A program made the position numbers and the translations under genes. Below the pieces are notes generated by a model. That model saw only the letters and a list, made by a program, of their open reading frames with translations. It made no database searches and had not been told where the DNA came from. DNA of 64,000 bases from assembly GCF_000744705.1 (NCBI RefSeq), contig NZ_JQML01000001.1, positions 4,288,017 to 4,352,016 on the forward strand, given 5' to 3'. Positions within the stretch are counted from its first letter, which is position 1; each line of letters begins with the position of its first letter. This DNA comes from Streptacidiphilus albus JL83 (lineage in GTDB: Bacteria; Actinomycetota; Actinomycetes; Streptomycetales; Streptomycetaceae). Below, one piece after another: positions 27,582-35,779 of the stretch.

Positions 27582-28760
27582 ATGAAGTCGATCATGCGTA
27601 CCGTCCGTGTCGCCGCCGCCGTCGCGGTCGCCACCGCCGCCACCGCGCTGGGCGCGGGTCCCGCACTGGCCGCGGCCCCGGCCGCGGTGTCCACCCCGGT
27701 CACCGCACCCGCCGCCGCCCAGGCGGGCCCGGAATCCGCGGTTTTCGTCCAGACCGACAACCCGGCCGGCAACGCCGTCGTCGCCTACCACCGGGGCGCC
27801 GACGGCCGACTGCACCAGGCCGGGGTCTACCGCACCGGCGGCAAGGGCGGGGTCCTGGCCGGCTCGATGGTGGACCACCTCGCCTCGCAGGGCTCGCTCG
27901 CCTACGACGCGGCCCACCACCTGCTCTACGTGGTCAACGCCGGCAGCGACACCGTCAGCGTGTTCGCCGTCGACGGCGACCGGCTGCACCGCACCCAGGT
28001 CATCGGCTCCGGCGGGTCGTTCCCGGTCAGCATCGCCGTCCACGACAACCTGGTCTACGTCGCCAACGCGCTCGGCGGCGGTTCGATCCAGGGCTTCGTC
28101 CGGGAGGGCCGGGGCCTGGTCCGGATCCCGGTCTGGAAGCGCGAGCTGGGCCTGAACCCGACGGCCACGCCGCAGTTCACCCACACCCCCGGACAGGTCT
28201 CGTTCACCCCGAACGGCGACGCGCTGGTGGTCACCACCAAGGCGGGCGGCAACAGTGTGGACGTGTTCCCGCTGGGACGCTTCGACGCCCTCTCGACCAC
28301 GCCGGTGGTGAACGCCCTGCCCGGCGCGGTGCCCTTCGGCTTCACCTTCGACCGGGCCGGACGGCTGGCGGTCACCGAGGCCGGCACCAACTCGCTGGCC
28401 GTCTTCGACCTCGGCCGCAACGGCCGGATCCACCCGGTCGACTCGGCCGCGACCATGCAGACGGCGACCTGCTGGGTGGTCCGCACCGGCGACCACTACT
28501 ACGCCTCCAACGCCGGCAGCGCCAGCCTCAGCGGTTTCCGCGAGGGCCCGCACGGCCGGCTGACCGCCCTCGGCAACACCGCCACCGACCCCGGCACGGT
28601 GGACGCGGCGGCCTCGCCCGACGGCCGTGACGTCTATGTGCAGACCGGCGGCCGGGGCGTCGTCGACGAGTTCCGGGTGAACCCGAACGGCTCGCTCACC
28701 GAGATCGACTCGGCGACGGTGCCCGGCGGGGTCGGCGGCGAGGGCATCGTCGTCGCCTGA
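27582..28760 (+). CDS. Secreted lactonase-like seven-bladed beta-propeller protein
   Basis: The 392-residue precursor has a Sec signal (VRVAAAVAVATAATALGAGP, cleavage near residue 31). Repeated blades include SLAYDAAHHLLYVVNAGSDT, VSFTPNGDALVVTTKAGGN and AAASPDGRDVYVQTGGRG, the YVTN/6-phosphogluconolactonase-like pattern. Secreted members in actinomycetes have no settled substrate. The ATG at 27582 follows AGGGGG. It is monocistronic and ends at a strong hairpin. It has no lipobox, unlike the propeller protein encoded in the iron operon. Confidence 0.87.
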   Translation: MKSIMRTVRVAAAVAVATAATALGAGPALAAAPAAVSTPVTAPAAAQAGPESAVFVQTDNPAGNAVVAYHRGADGRLHQAGVYRTGGKGGVLAGSMVDHLASQGSLAYDAAHHLLYVVNAGSDTVSVFAVDGDRLHRTQVIGSGGSFPVSIAVHDNLVYVANALGGGSIQGFVREGRGLVRIPVWKRELGLNPTATPQFTHTPGQVSFTPNGDALVVTTKAGGNSVDVFPLGRFDALSTTPVVNALPGAVPFGFTFDRAGRLAVTEAGTNSLAVFDLGRNGRIHPVDSAATMQTATCWVVRTGDHYYASNAGSASLSGFREGPHGRLTALGNTATDPGTVDAAASPDGRDVYVQTGGRGVVDEFRVNPNGSLTEIDSATVPGGVGGEGIVVA

Positions 28761-28777
28761 CCCGGCAGACCGCAGAC

Positions 28778-28828
28778 GGCGGGACTCCCGCAGCCACGGC
28801 CGTCGGGCCGGGCTGCGGGAGTCCCGCC
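28778..28828. terminator. Hairpin between convergent propeller and deacetylase genes
   Basis: A perfect 18-bp stem (28778-28795 with 28811-28828) with a 15-base loop lies between the two convergent stop codons. It is GC-rich without a clear U tract and likely terminates both transcripts. Confidence 0.82.
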
Positions 28829-28842
28829 GCTCGACTACCGGG

Positions 28843-31800
28843 TCACAGCACGGTGCTCAGGGTGAACGACTGGGTCGCCGTCCCCGCCGTGCTCTTCGCC
28901 GTGAAGACCAGCTTGTAGCTGCCGAGCAGCGCGATCGTGGTGCCGGAGATGGTCGCGGTGCCGTTGCTGCCGGAGGTGAAGACCAGGCCCGAGGGCAGCG
29001 CCCCGGACTCGGTGATCGTCGCCGCCGGGAAGCCGGTGGTCTTGACCGTGAAGCTGAACGGCACGATCCCCAGCGCGGTGGCCGAGTTGGCGGTGGTGAA
29101 GGCGGGCGCCTGGTCCACCGTCAGCGACAGCGCCTGGGTGGTGCTGCCGACGGCGTTCTTCGCGGTCAGCGTCAGCGGGTAGACGCCGCCGGTCCCGGCC
29201 GCCGGGGTACCGGACAGGGTCGCCGTGCCGTTGCCGTTGTCCTTGAAGACCACCCCGGACGGCAGGGCGCCGGCCTCGGTGAGCGCGATCGGCGCGGTGC
29301 CGGTGGTGGTCACCGTGAAGCTGCCCGCCGCGCCGGTGGCCAGGGTCGCGGTGCTGGCACTGGTGATCACCGGTCCGGTGGACTGGGTGACGGTGACGGT
29401 CAGCGCCAGCGTGCCGCTGCCGGAGGCGTTGGTCGCGGTCAGCGTGACCGGGTAGCTGCCGGCCGAACCCGGGGCCGCCGTACCGGCGATGGTCCCGGTG
29501 CCGTTGCCGTTGTCCCGGAAGCTCAGCCCGGACGGCAGGGTGCCGCTCTCGGTCAGCGCGGGGGCGGGGTAGCCGGTGCTGGTCACCGGGTAGGTGCCGG
29601 CCGTGCCGGTGGAGAAGGCCGCGGTGGCGGCGCTGGTGACGGTCGGCGTCTGCGAGACGGTGAGGCTGAAGCTCTGGGTCGCCGAACCGGTGGCATTGGT
29701 CGCGGTGATCGACAGCGGATAGCTGCCTCCGCCGGCGGCCGCCGGAGTGCCGGCCAGGGTCGCGGTGCCGTCGCCGTTGTCGGTGAAGGTCACCCCGGCG
29801 GGCAGCGCCCCGGACTCCTTCAGCGCCGGGACCGGAAGTCCGGTGGTGGTGACCGTGGTGGTGAAGGCCACTCCGGCGGTGGCGGCGGCGGTCGCCGCGC
29901 TGGTGATCGCCGGGGCGGTGTTCTGCTGCAGCACGGTGGAGCCGCTGCCCGCCACCGAGGTCCAGCCGGAGAGCGTGCCGCCGTAGGCCGAGCCGAAGGC
30001 CGCGCCGTCGACGGTGGTCCCGGTCGGGGCGGTGACCGGCACCGACACCGCCGAGGTGCCGGAGTTGGCGATGGTCACCGCGCCATTGGTCTCCGAGGCG
30101 GTCACCGAGCCGGCCGACTGCGCCGCGGACCAGGCCGTCTGCTCGCCCAGGACGTCGCCGATCGCGCCCAGCGTCAGCTGCTGGTACGGGGTCTCACTGC
30201 TGAAGTAGCTGTCGTAGTCCGCCAGCAGCGGGTTGAGCACCGAGTAGAGCAGGCCGTCGCCGGTGCGGTCGTTGGTGGTCGGCGGCGTCCCGCTGGTGGC
30301 CGGGCCGGCCGGGGGCGCGCCGATGATGTTGGTCTGGTGGACGTAGCTCGGCCGGGGGTCGTTGCTGAGCATGTTGGTCAGCATCCCGGAGACCACGCTG
30401 TCCACGATGTCGGCGAAGGTGGCCGGTGCGGTCTCGCAGGTGGTGGTGGAACTGGCGACGCAGGTCCCGCCCAGGGACGGCGGCTCGTACAGGGTGTTGT
30501 ACTCGTCCACCTCCTGGGCCTCGGTCGAGGCGTTGTAGTAGATGTTGATCGGGTGCCGGGGCACGACCTGCGAGGTGCCGTCCAGGAACGGCTGGGAGGC
30601 GGCGTAGGTGGAGCCGCTGTAGCTCGCGCCGATGCCGAACTGGGTGTCGGGCGGGTTGGGGTAGACCTTCGAGGCGTCGTCGCCGACGTCCTTGATGCCG
30701 ACCGCCTCCAGCGCCGGGATGAAGTACGGGTTCTGCTCCCAGGCCGACTCGTCCGCGTTCTCGGTGGTCGGCGGGGTCCAGCCGGCGGGCTGCGGGGTGC
30801 CGGCCGCACCGGTGTCGGTGTAGCTCAGCTCCTTCTCGCCGCCGCCGGTGACGTCGGTGGTCGACGCCGGGTCGCCCGAGCTGTTGTCCGGCAGCGTCGC
30901 CGAGTCCGGGGTGGACATGGTGTCGATCAGCGACCAGCTGTTGCTGCCCGCGACCTCACGGTAGATCAGGTAGTCCGAGGCGTGGCAGATGGCCTCCATC
31001 TGCAGGTCCACCGAGCCGCCGGAGCCGACCGTGATCGGCGCGGTGACATAGGCCGCCGACTGACCGGCGCTGGGCGAGTCGGTGAACTGGTCGGTCACCG
31101 CGTACTCGTAGCTGCCCGCCGCCAGGGTGCCGGTGGCGGATCCGGCGTCGGCCTCGTCCAGGTCCGGCGGGTCGACCGTGGCCGGGTTGCCCGGGACCAG
31201 GTCGGCGAAGCCGGAGTGGTTGCCGGGGACGAAGACCTGCGGGTTCTCGTAGCCCAGCGCCTGGCCGGCGTCGGTGCTCTCGGTCAGGCCGAGGCCGCCG
31301 GTGCCCGGGGTGGAGCCGGGCTTGGCCGCCGCCCAGCCGGTGTTCTCGTTGAGCTCGGCCTCGATGTAGTTCTGGGTCGCGCAGCCGACGTCCAGGTACG
31401 GGGTGTCGTAGGTGTGGCTGAGCCAGCCGAAGTCGTCGGCGTAGGGCTTGCCGGTGGCCGGGTCGGTCTTCTGGAACTCCGCCAGCACCGGGTCGGCGCC
31501 GGAGTTGTCGGCCTGGAACTCGACGCTGCCGCCGCCGTTGAACAGCTGCTCCATCCGGAAGTCGTTGGCCTGCGACCACTTGGCCGCGTAGTCGACGTCG
31601 GTCGCCTGCATCCGCAGGGCGTCGGCGTCGGCGTAGTCGATGGTGTGGGTGGCGGTGTCCCAGGCGTCGTCCGGGGTGAAGGTGTCGTCGATGTCCATCT
31701 CGACGTAGTTGCGGTACTCGCCCAGGTGCAGCCCGCCGGTGACCCAGTCGACCAGCCCCGGCGCCAGCAGCAGCCACTGGATCTGCGCGGCGTTGTAGTC

Positions 31801-32481
31801 GAAGCCCAGCGAGAGCTCGGCGACGCCGGCCTGGGCGTCGGTGCTCGGGTGCTGGTAGACGGCGGCGAGGATGCCCCCGGCCGAGTTCTCCAGCCAGGGG
31901 GTGACCGGTGCGCCCGCGGTGGCGGTCGCCGGGTAGCCGTAGGAGCCGGTCCCGAACGGCACCGTGCCCTTGAGCTCCGGCAGGGCCAGCAGCCCGGCCG
32001 GGGTGAGCTGGGCGCTGGTGCCGTCGAGCGCCCCGGCGCTGCTGTCGGTCAGCCCCAGCGCGGGGTTCGGGTAGCTGTACCCGTCGATCTGCCGGACGCC
32101 GAAGGACGACTCGTAGGCGTCCAGCGCGGTCAGCTGCCCGGCGGCGAAGTCCGCCGGCGAGTCGGCGATCACCACGCCGTTGTAGTACCCCTGGCTGCCG
32201 CTGGACAGCGCGGGCAGCGCCACCGTCTCGCTCCCGGCCGTCCCCGCGCCGTCGACCTCGGTGTACGGCACGCCCTCGGTGGTGAGCGCGGACTCCCAGG
32301 CGGCGGTCGTCGGATCGGACGCCCCTCCCCCGACGCCGCCGACCAGTAAGACCTTCAGATCGAGCTGCTGCGACGTCGCGGCGACCGCCGGCGACGCGGC
32401 GAGCGGCGCGGCGGCCCCCGCCGCCGCCAGCAGAGTGGCGGTGGCCAATACGGCCGTCCACCCTCTCTTCCCCTGCCTCAT
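28843..32481 (-). CDS. Large secreted Agd3-like carbohydrate deacetylase with Ig-like repeats
   Basis: The 1212-residue precursor has a Sec signal (cleavage near residue 35) and a region (about 40-560) resembling fungal Agd3, the CE18 deacetylase of galactosaminogalactan. Shared elements are an N-terminal carbohydrate-binding-like domain, YRNYVEMDIDDTF (Asp263, 265, 266), RMQATDVDYAAKW, and FGWLSHTYDTPYLD (His356). Agd3 uses an Asp and an HxxxH pair for metal; here the second His seems replaced. Four He_PIG-type repeats of about 88 residues, each with an SGALPSG or ESGxLPxG segment, fill residues 860-1212. The ATG at 32481 follows GGGAGG. Likely substrate: an exopolysaccharide with N-acetyl sugars. 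Confidence 0.78.
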   Translation of the reverse strand: MRQGKRGWTAVLATATLLAAAGAAAPLAASPAVAATSQQLDLKVLLVGGVGGGASDPTTAAWESALTTEGVPYTEVDGAGTAGSETVALPALSSGSQGYYNGVVIADSPADFAAGQLTALDAYESSFGVRQIDGYSYPNPALGLTDSSAGALDGTSAQLTPAGLLALPELKGTVPFGTGSYGYPATATAGAPVTPWLENSAGGILAAVYQHPSTDAQAGVAELSLGFDYNAAQIQWLLLAPGLVDWVTGGLHLGEYRNYVEMDIDDTFTPDDAWDTATHTIDYADADALRMQATDVDYAAKWSQANDFRMEQLFNGGGSVEFQADNSGADPVLAEFQKTDPATGKPYADDFGWLSHTYDTPYLDVGCATQNYIEAELNENTGWAAAKPGSTPGTGGLGLTESTDAGQALGYENPQVFVPGNHSGFADLVPGNPATVDPPDLDEADAGSATGTLAAGSYEYAVTDQFTDSPSAGQSAAYVTAPITVGSGGSVDLQMEAICHASDYLIYREVAGSNSWSLIDTMSTPDSATLPDNSSGDPASTTDVTGGGEKELSYTDTGAAGTPQPAGWTPPTTENADESAWEQNPYFIPALEAVGIKDVGDDASKVYPNPPDTQFGIGASYSGSTYAASQPFLDGTSQVVPRHPINIYYNASTEAQEVDEYNTLYEPPSLGGTCVASSTTTCETAPATFADIVDSVVSGMLTNMLSNDPRPSYVHQTNIIGAPPAGPATSGTPPTTNDRTGDGLLYSVLNPLLADYDSYFSSETPYQQLTLGAIGDVLGEQTAWSAAQSAGSVTASETNGAVTIANSGTSAVSVPVTAPTGTTVDGAAFGSAYGGTLSGWTSVAGSGSTVLQQNTAPAITSAATAAATAGVAFTTTVTTTGLPVPALKESGALPAGVTFTDNGDGTATLAGTPAAAGGGSYPLSITATNATGSATQSFSLTVSQTPTVTSAATAAFSTGTAGTYPVTSTGYPAPALTESGTLPSGLSFRDNGNGTGTIAGTAAPGSAGSYPVTLTATNASGSGTLALTVTVTQSTGPVITSASTATLATGAAGSFTVTTTGTAPIALTEAGALPSGVVFKDNGNGTATLSGTPAAGTGGVYPLTLTAKNAVGSTTQALSLTVDQAPAFTTANSATALGIVPFSFTVKTTGFPAATITESGALPSGLVFTSGSNGTATISGTTIALLGSYKLVFTAKSTAGTATQSFTLSTVL

Positions 32482-32645
32482 TACCTGACCCTCCCTTGGC
32501 AAAAACCTCAGCAGCCTCACTCGGCTGCGGCGCCAGAATGGCAGGCGCTGGCGGTCATGCACGGTGGTTGTGGAGAGTCTGTGGCAGAAGCCCCGAGATA
32601 TCCGAACACCTGTCCTTTTCAACGCTCGCCGTACGAACGAGAAAA

Positions 32646-32684
32646 GCCCGTGCGGGTGATTCCCGGGGAATCACCCGCACGGGC
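32646..32684 (-). terminator. Rho-independent terminator of the htrA gene
   Basis: An 18-bp perfect stem with a three-base loop is followed on the minus strand by TTTTCT, a classical intrinsic terminator that is uncommon in this GC-rich window. It lies just past the htrA stop codon and upstream of the deacetylase gene. Confidence 0.9.
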
Positions 32685-32712
32685 GGGGTGACGATGTACT
32701 TGCGTCAGGACC

Positions 32713-34155
32713 TCAGGAGGCCGGTCCACTGACGAGGGTGACCGTCGCGCTCCGGCTCGCGCCGGTGTTGTCGGTCCAGCCGACGGAGACCCGGTCGCCC
32801 GGCTTGTGACCGGCCATCAGCGTGCTCAGCGCATTGGCACTGGCCACCGGCTGACCGCCGAGCGAGGTGATCACGTCGCCCTCGGCGATGCCGATCTGCG
32901 CCGCCGGGGTGCTCGGGATCACGCCCGCGACCAGCGCGCCCGCGCTCGCCCCGTCGCCCGAGCCCTGGCCGCCGCCGCTGGTCACCGAGGAGATCTGCAC
33001 GCCCAGGAAGGCGGTGGCCCCCAGGTGCACGGCGGTGCTCGCCGTGCCCGCGACGATCTGCTGGGCGACCGGCAGGGCGGTGTCGATCGGGATGGCGAAG
33101 CCCTGGGTGGCCTGCTGCCCGCCCTGGTCGGACTGGCCGCCCTGGTCGGACTGGCCGCCCTGACCGGACTGGCCGGCGAAGCCGGTGGACGCCGAGCCGG
33201 CGGTGTCCATGCCGATCACCGCGCCGGAGGCGTCGACCAGCGGACCGCCGGAGTCGCCCGGCTGGACGTCCGCGTTCACCTGGATCATTCCGGTGAGCTG
33301 CTCGGAGGTGCCGGAGGACTCGTCACTGGCCGTGATCGACTGGTTCAGGGCGGTCACGCTGCCGGGTGCGGCCGTCGGAGTGAGACCGGTGCCGCCGGCG
33401 TTGCCGATGGCCGTCACCGGGTCGCCGACCTTGACCGTCGACGAGTCGCCCAGCTGGGCGGTGGACAGCCCGGAGGCGTTGGCGAGCTGGAGAACCGCCA
33501 GGTCGGCGCTGCGGTCGTAGCCGACCACGGTCGCGGTGTAGGTGCGGCCGTTGCCGATGTCGGTGGCGGTGATCGTGGTCGCCCCGTCGATGACGTGGTT
33601 GTTGGTCAGCACCTCGCCCGAGGAGGTGACCACGATGCCGGTCCCGGCCGCCTGCATGTCCTGGTAACCGAGCGTGGTGTTGATGTCGACCAGCTCCGGG
33701 TCCACCTTGGCGGCGACGCCGGTGCCGGAGGTGCTGGTCCCGCCCCCGGTCCCGCCGCTGGTCCCGGTGCCGCCGCCGGTTCCGGTGCCGCCGGTGGAGT
33801 TGCCGGGCGGGCTGTAGGGGTAGTTCGGTCCCCCGGGGTTGACCGCAGGGACCACGGAGGCCGCCGTCGGCCGCCAGAAGGTGTGGTCGATGCCGATCCC
33901 GGCCGCCATCGCCAGCACCACCACCAGCAGCAGCGCCAGCAGGTTCCGCACCGGGTGCCGGCGCGGCGCCGGGTACGCGTACGGGTAGGCGCCGCCGGGC
34001 GGCACGTAGGGCGGCGGCGGCTGGTCGGGCATCGGCGCGGACGTGGGCGGCGGGTAGTCGGGCATCGGCGGCAGCGGCCGGGTCGGCCGGTCGTCCGCGC
34101 CCATGTCGCCGGGTACGCCGCCGTACGGCGTCCCTGGTCCCTGGTTTCCGGTCAT
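32713..34155 (-). CDS. HtrA/DegP-like membrane-anchored serine protease with PDZ domain
   Basis: The 480-residue protein has a Pro-rich cytoplasmic N-terminus (1-65), one membrane segment (about 70-88), a Gly/Thr/Ser-rich linker, and a trypsin-like domain with catalytic His187 (TNNHVIDG), Asp218 (YDRSADLAVL) and Ser302 (QPGDSGGPL). A Gly/Gln repeat (QSGQGGQSDQGGQSDQGGQ) interrupts the protease near residues 328-346, an odd insertion. A PDZ domain (GVIPSTPAAQIGIAEGDVIT) ends the protein. It should degrade or refold proteins outside the membrane. The ATG at 34155 follows GGGGG; an intrinsic terminator follows the gene. Confidence 0.94.
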   Translation of the reverse strand: MTGNQGPGTPYGGVPGDMGADDRPTRPLPPMPDYPPPTSAPMPDQPPPPYVPPGGAYPYAYPAPRRHPVRNLLALLLVVVLAMAAGIGIDHTFWRPTAASVVPAVNPGGPNYPYSPPGNSTGGTGTGGGTGTSGGTGGGTSTSGTGVAAKVDPELVDINTTLGYQDMQAAGTGIVVTSSGEVLTNNHVIDGATTITATDIGNGRTYTATVVGYDRSADLAVLQLANASGLSTAQLGDSSTVKVGDPVTAIGNAGGTGLTPTAAPGSVTALNQSITASDESSGTSEQLTGMIQVNADVQPGDSGGPLVDASGAVIGMDTAGSASTGFAGQSGQGGQSDQGGQSDQGGQQATQGFAIPIDTALPVAQQIVAGTASTAVHLGATAFLGVQISSVTSGGGQGSGDGASAGALVAGVIPSTPAAQIGIAEGDVITSLGGQPVASANALSTLMAGHKPGDRVSVGWTDNTGASRSATVTLVSGPAS

Positions 34156-34324
34156 GACAGCCCCCAAGAGGGTCCGATCCGCACGGGTATCTGCGGCTCT
34201 GCTCCCTTCCCATCATGAGAGCCGCAGGGGTGGGCCACCATCAGAATCGGATGAGATAACCGCCCGCGCGGATGAGTTCCCAGGTGGAGCCGTGCGGATC
34301 CGCGCCGCAGGGCGGCCGGGAAGG

Positions 34325-35509
34325 TCACGGACCGCAGGCGGCCGCCAGCCGGTCGGAGACCACCTGCGGCCAGGCGGTGCGGGCGGCGACGGACACCGCG
34401 CCGGTCAGCATGGCGGCGTCGCCCAGCCGGGAGATCCGGACCAGTGGCGGGAAGGGGGCCAGTCGGGGCAGCCGGGCCCGGATCGGTTCGAGCAGCACGT
34501 CGCCGTTGAGGCCGATCTCGCCGCCGAGAACCACCAGCGGCACGTCCACCACCTGCGCGATCATCGCGATGGTGGCGGCGATCCGGCGGGCCTCCTCGCC
34601 GACCAGCTGCAGCGCGAGCGGCCGACCCGCCTTGGCCTCGGTGAACACCTCCTGGACGGTCGGCAGCCGGCGCGGTCCGTCCACCCCGGCGCGGGCCGCC
34701 TCCGCCCGGTAGCGCGAGGCGATGCGCTTCTGCAGGGCGTCCCCGGCGGGGCTGCCGACCGCGAAGGAGCGATGGGCCGGGAAGTCGACCTCTCCGGCCG
34801 CGCCGTGGTGGCCGCGGCGCAGCTTCCCGTCCAGGACCAGGCCCGCGCCCGCACCGGAGCCGACCGAGAGGAAGGCGAAGTCCTCCCACTCGGCGCCCCC
34901 GCCGTGGCGCAGTTCGCCGAGCGCGGCCAGATTGACGTCGTTGTCGACCTCCAGCGGACCCGGCAGCACCGTCCGCAGGGCGGCGACCAGCGGAGTGCCC
35001 TCCAGCCTCGGTTCGTTGCTGACCATCAGCACCTGGGTGGCGGGGTCGACGATCCCGGCCACGGCGACGACCGTGGCGGCGGTGGCCCCGGGGCCGGTCG
35101 GCGCCTGCGCCACCAGCCGGGCCCGGACCGTCGCCAGGATGCCGAGCAGGGTCTCGGCGTCGTCGCTGTCGCGGGGGTGGTCGTACCGGGCGCGGACGCT
35201 GCCGTCGAGGTCGGCCACGGCCCCCCGGACCCAGTTGCTGCCGATGTCGATCCCCAGCACGTGCCCGAGGTCCGCCACCGGCTCGAAGAAGACCGCGCCG
35301 TAGTGCAGTTCGCCCTCGGGACGCGGGGCCTCACGGACCAGTCCGGCGTCCAGCAGGGTCTCGATGGCGTGGTTGGCGGTGGGCTTGGACATGCCCAGCC
35401 GGCGGGCCACCTCGGCCCGGGAGAGCTTCCGCCCGGAGCACAGCGCGTCCAGAACGCTGCGGGCGTTCATGGTCCGGAGCGTCGCCAGGTTGGCGCTTTT
35501 GGCGGTCAT
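34325..35509 (-). CDS. ROK-family transcriptional regulator
   Basis: This 394-residue regulator has an N-terminal winged helix-turn-helix (SRAEVARRLGMSKPTANHAI, about 30-49) and a ROK sugar-kinase-like domain with phosphate motif GIDIGSNWVRGA and the VDNDVNLAALGE segment. The zinc-binding CxCGxxxC element normally following the ExGH helix of ROK proteins is absent: the region reads GHHGAAGEVDFPAHRSF with no cysteine. It faces a GH9 cellulase gene across 270 bp, suggesting control by a sugar. TAGACT 6 bases before the ATG suggests a leaderless transcript. Confidence 0.9.
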   Translation of the reverse strand: MTAKSANLATLRTMNARSVLDALCSGRKLSRAEVARRLGMSKPTANHAIETLLDAGLVREAPRPEGELHYGAVFFEPVADLGHVLGIDIGSNWVRGAVADLDGSVRARYDHPRDSDDAETLLGILATVRARLVAQAPTGPGATAATVVAVAGIVDPATQVLMVSNEPRLEGTPLVAALRTVLPGPLEVDNDVNLAALGELRHGGGAEWEDFAFLSVGSGAGAGLVLDGKLRRGHHGAAGEVDFPAHRSFAVGSPAGDALQKRIASRYRAEAARAGVDGPRRLPTVQEVFTEAKAGRPLALQLVGEEARRIAATIAMIAQVVDVPLVVLGGEIGLNGDVLLEPIRARLPRLAPFPPLVRISRLGDAAMLTGAVSVAARTAWPQVVSDRLAAACGP

Positions 35510-35714
35510 CCCCGGAGTCTAGGGTCGCCCGGCGCCGGGACGGCGTCCGGTCGCTGCCCCTCCGGGTCCGACCCGGTTGACCAGGCACGGCCGACCGGAC
35601 CGGTGTAGCTGACGCCAGGTCAGACACCCGACCGTGGCCGCATTCCCGGCGGCCGGTGCCCGCGCAGGGTCTTGACGGGGGCCACCGGGGTCACTACGGT
35701 CGCGGACCAGCAGT

Positions 35715-35740
35715 AAGGAAGGTTAACTAACTGACCATCA
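35715..35740. promoter_or_regulatory. AT-rich candidate operator between ROK and GH9 genes
   Basis: An AT-rich island, GGAAGGTTAACTAACTGAC within 35715-35740, stands out in GC-rich surroundings about 50 bases before the GH9 start and contains the palindrome GTTAAC. Its position fits an operator for the adjacent ROK regulator or a promoter element; no half-site symmetry beyond this is clear. Confidence 0.35.
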
Positions 35741-35779
35741 GCTGCCCCCCACGCCCTCGTCCCCCACAAGGAGCCAGCC

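Noticed and set aside
27065..27772. A 235-codon minus-strand frame across the promoter of the secreted propeller gene
   Set aside because: It overlaps the signal peptide region of a well-supported gene, has no recognisable domain and no convincing ribosome binding site.
30337..32349. A 670-codon plus-strand open frame opposite the deacetylase gene
   Set aside because: It is antisense to a clear secreted enzyme, is low-complexity in Gly, Arg and Val, and has no domain. High GC content creates long empty frames opposite real genes.
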